From Phaseolus vulgaris (lineage: Eukaryota; Streptophyta; Magnoliopsida; Fabales; Fabaceae), in contig NC_023758.2 in NCBI RefSeq assembly GCF_000499845.2, positions 43,073,524-43,137,523 of the forward strand: a stretch of 64,000 bases of DNA, written 5' to 3'. This document shows, piece after piece, positions 61,046 through 64,000 of this stretch. Each line of letters opens with the position of its first letter. Position 1 is the stretch's first letter. The position numbers and the translations under genes were made by a program. Under the pieces are notes generated by a model. That model did not search any database, was not told where the DNA came from, and worked only from the letters and a program-made list of their open reading frames with translations.

Positions 61046-64000
61046 AGAAATATTAAAATACTTAGAGTTAGCTCAAAATTGGTGCTATGCATATTCAGTG
61101 TGGAAAAGATCAATCTATTATCATACACTCATGAGTCGTGAGAGGAAAGTTCACACATAATAACGCAAGCTCGTTTTTAATATTTGTTTTATTTACAATA
61201 TACCATTAAACTTTTTATACATTTTTTTTTAGTTTATCATAAACTTTATTTATTAAATTCATTAATCTTAATTTCAAATAATAGTTTTGAAAAATGATAC
61301 AAATGTATAAACATAATTTTTTTACTTTTGGTTAAATAATCTGTTTTATAGCTTTCTTCTTGTGATATGCTTGTTTGTATTTATTTATTTTATAATTTCT
61401 AATTATTTGCTCAATTGCATTTTTAATGAAATGCATGATAAATTTAAAAATTGATGTGTGTATTTGAATTGAATTAAATGAAAGACTTGGCCCCTTATGA
61501 AGAAAGCAAGATAAGGTCCATTATATCTCTCTGTATGGTAAGTCAAATGGAGAAAGTTTTGACAAGTTACTCAGAAGAGACAAAGAAACATCACAACCAT
61601 ACTACCCACTAACCCTTTAGAAAATAAGACTAGTTCACCAACTCTTAGAAATTTTTTTCCTAACTTCATAAATGAGAATAGTCATCAAACGAGCATCAAA
61701 CACTTTTCAATTACCTATTATAAATATATATTTAAGGTTCTCTCATGCAGATTCTAAAAATATTTTATTTTTAATGCAACTTTAAGTGAATTACATATTA
61801 TACTTTGTTTTTTAAGATCTTACATCAATAGTATTATATTTTTAGTGGTATGAGAGAATTAACATGCACTTTTGTTCTTTCAAATTACGACTTGAACAAT
61901 CTAACTTAGTAAAATAGGATACTAAATCGTATAATCATGGTAAAACTTGATATAATCATTATTAATTGAATATATCATTTAGCAATGAAAATTGTTAAGT
62001 AAACATAATTAATTCATTTTTCTCACTCAAATCTTGGTATATTGAGCAACGTTATTGTTTGAACGACAAAGTTGACACTTTAATCGTAGTACTACATCTG
62101 AAACTAAAGTCATTATTTAAGTGTTGTCTAAACAACAAACCCAGAATTTAAGTGAGATATATACAATAATATAAAAGATCATCAAGTTACACAATCATTT
62201 ATAATAATATATTCAATGATTCTTATATGCTACATGTTTTAAACATCAATGTGCACCTATTTTTGAAACCAAAGTCATAAATTTATGTATACCTCAAATT
62301 ATGGTTACATAAAAGCTAAATCAAACCAAACCATTCCAACACATTGTTTTGTTTTGACATTATTCAAATATATATCAAATATGTTGAAAATATATTCCTC
62401 AAAGTCTTAAGGTTGAAATGGATGTAGATGATTATGGTAATTACTCCTATGTTTAAAAAAATAATTTTGATCCCTATTTCTTTAAATTTTATTTTTTTCA
62501 ATTATAAAAAGTTTAAAGTTTAATAGAAAAAAAATCATTCTAAATTTAAATAATTAAACAATATTTATTTTCTAAACAAATTTCACTTAATATATGATCA
62601 AATAATGTTGTCCTCTTGTGACAAAGAGTAATGCAAATTAATTGTTTGCTACGGTTGATAAACTAAACTCTTCGGTTGTTCTTTATAGAAATATAATTGG
62701 GTTTGCTGTTTCCGGAGTTTAAACAAATTGGACTTTTATTTTCCTTGCATCTCATGATTATTAACTGCACCTCATGATTATTAACTACACCCCATACAAC
62801 AAGCAAAATTATTAAAATACTTTTTTTGCTGCACCATATTATCGCTATTATAAGCTTTGTTCTCATCACCACTACACTCTTTGAAAGGAATAAGAAAGAG
62901 ATAAAAGAATGAGTTTGGTTGAAAGCTTCTTCTAAAATGTTCATTCTATAAAGCAACATATAAGCTTTGCAAAGCTTATTTTAGAAATTGTATTATAAAA
63001 AGTTCATTTTACAAATAATATGTTGATATGTTGTTAATTCTGCACCACATTACAATTAAAATATTTTGAAAATTATGTTTCAAAAAATTTATTTTATTTA
63101 TACGTTCCAGAAAGTTTGTTATAGAAATCTTATTACAAATATTTTTCTGCAAATTATGTTTCAGAATTTTTTTTTTAAAAAAAGAATATTTATAAATAAA
63201 AGTAATCAGGAAATCATATTTACTAAAGGTAAAGTGTCATTTTAAAAGTTATGGGAGTGCAGCTAGAATTTATGGGTGTGCAGGAAGGAAAAAGCCAACA
63301 ACTTATCCAAACTATTTTTTATGGTCCACATCAATATATTGAGCCCATAAACACCAAAAAAATTGTAGTGGAACCCATTAGAAAGGGGTGAAGGTATAAT
63401 TAAAATTTATTTCAGTATTATGATATGAAATTCTTTCATTAATTTATACATAAAAAACCAATAAAGTTTAATGTTACTCGCTAACACATAATTAAGTTAT
63501 TTATTATTTTAATGCACAAGAGATATTTGCTTGATAAACTTGTGCAATATAAGTCGCACTATGAATAGTAAAATAAAAAGTTTAATGAGTATACCTTCTA
63601 TGCAATTAAGAACAAAATTACCATTTAAATTAGTTATTATAAAGTTCAAAACTTATGGTAATTTACTATTAAACGACACATAAAACTAATTTTCATTATC
63701 AACAAAAGTAGAAACGGAGGCTTCTATATTTTTTTATGATTATAAAAACAGTAAATAGAATTTAATTCTTGTATAAATATTATTACAGAGAAAATAATTA
63801 TCAAAACATAAAAATAATTTTTTTAATAAAATATATGAAAAAATAGTTATAAAAATAATAATTTTTATTAGTTATTACAATTATACAATAAAAATACTTT
63901 TTTATGACAACTACTTCTTATGGCCAGTTATTATAAATCACAAAAACTAACAAGTGTCTCAAAGAAGATAAATAGGTAAAAGAGATAAACAAATGTGTAC
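61046..64000. other. AT-rich intergenic DNA to the window end
   Basis: No gene is supported. There are short repeated pieces: the 20-bp direct repeat at 62751-62790, TTCAGAA/TTCCAGAAA-like words around 62930-63160, and two GGG-GTGCAG words near 63250 and 63275. These are probably worn repeats that I cannot classify. Confidence 0.6.
62751..62790. repeat. 20-bp tandem duplication
   Basis: CTCATGATTATTAACTGCAC is followed at once by a second copy differing by one base (A for G). Confidence 0.9.

Noticed and set aside
1..64000. tRNA, rRNA or other structured RNA genes
   Set aside because: No segment with tRNA A and B boxes and a closing acceptor stem, and no rRNA-like GC-rich conserved block, was noticed by eye. 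A covariance-model search would be needed to exclude small RNAs.

Overview
This window is nuclear plant DNA, most likely from a legume of the soybean/bean/cowpea group. The evidence is intron-rich genes with GT-AG splice sites, a chloroplast-targeted sensor kinase, long AT-rich intergenic DNA with plant LINE, TRIM and MITE relics, and an intronless proline-rich gene whose [11 protein letters not shown] repeats are those of the legume early nodulin ENOD2 (nodulin-75). The species is inferred from gene content only.

Layout from left to right. Positions 1-4.5 kb are AT-rich and gene-free. A plant translation initiation factor eIF4B gene follows on the plus strand (4906-10900, three coding exons, 559 aa), with a 4.1 kb first intron that holds a LINE relic and a Tourist-type MITE. 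Next come a five-exon GDSL esterase/lipase (13214-15254, 383 aa) and a nine-exon chloroplast sensor kinase CSK (16588-21452, 616 aa), also on the plus strand. A LINE relic lies just past CSK, and about 9 kb of AT-rich DNA with a TRIM-like element separates it from ENOD2 (30539-31819, 426 aa). After another AT-rich gap come two tandem, intact DUF707 genes (39402-43626, 397 aa; 46975-50632, 388 aa) with the same 14-exon structure. On the minus strand are a small unrecognised 102-aa protein gene (52389-52697) and a two-exon GT17-family N-acetylglucosaminyltransferase-like gene (55171-57104, 391 aa). The last 6.5 kb has no recognisable gene, but holds a GC-rich patch with three TGGGCC motifs and a degenerate repeat block.

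The genes do not form a pathway. Two links are visible: the DUF707 pair is a local tandem duplication, and DUF707 and GT17 proteins both have the N-terminal membrane anchor of type II endomembrane proteins. All exon models were joined by hand from splice consensus, reading frame and protein-family similarity. Every multi-exon model sums to a whole number of codons without an internal stop. I found no sign of a wholly new biological system. The points most worth a second look are the glutamate at the phospho-acceptor position of CSK, the 165-bp higher-order repeat in ENOD2, the 17- and 20-nt first coding exons of the DUF707 pair, the fold-back elements in introns, and the orphan promoter-like patch near 59.1 kb.
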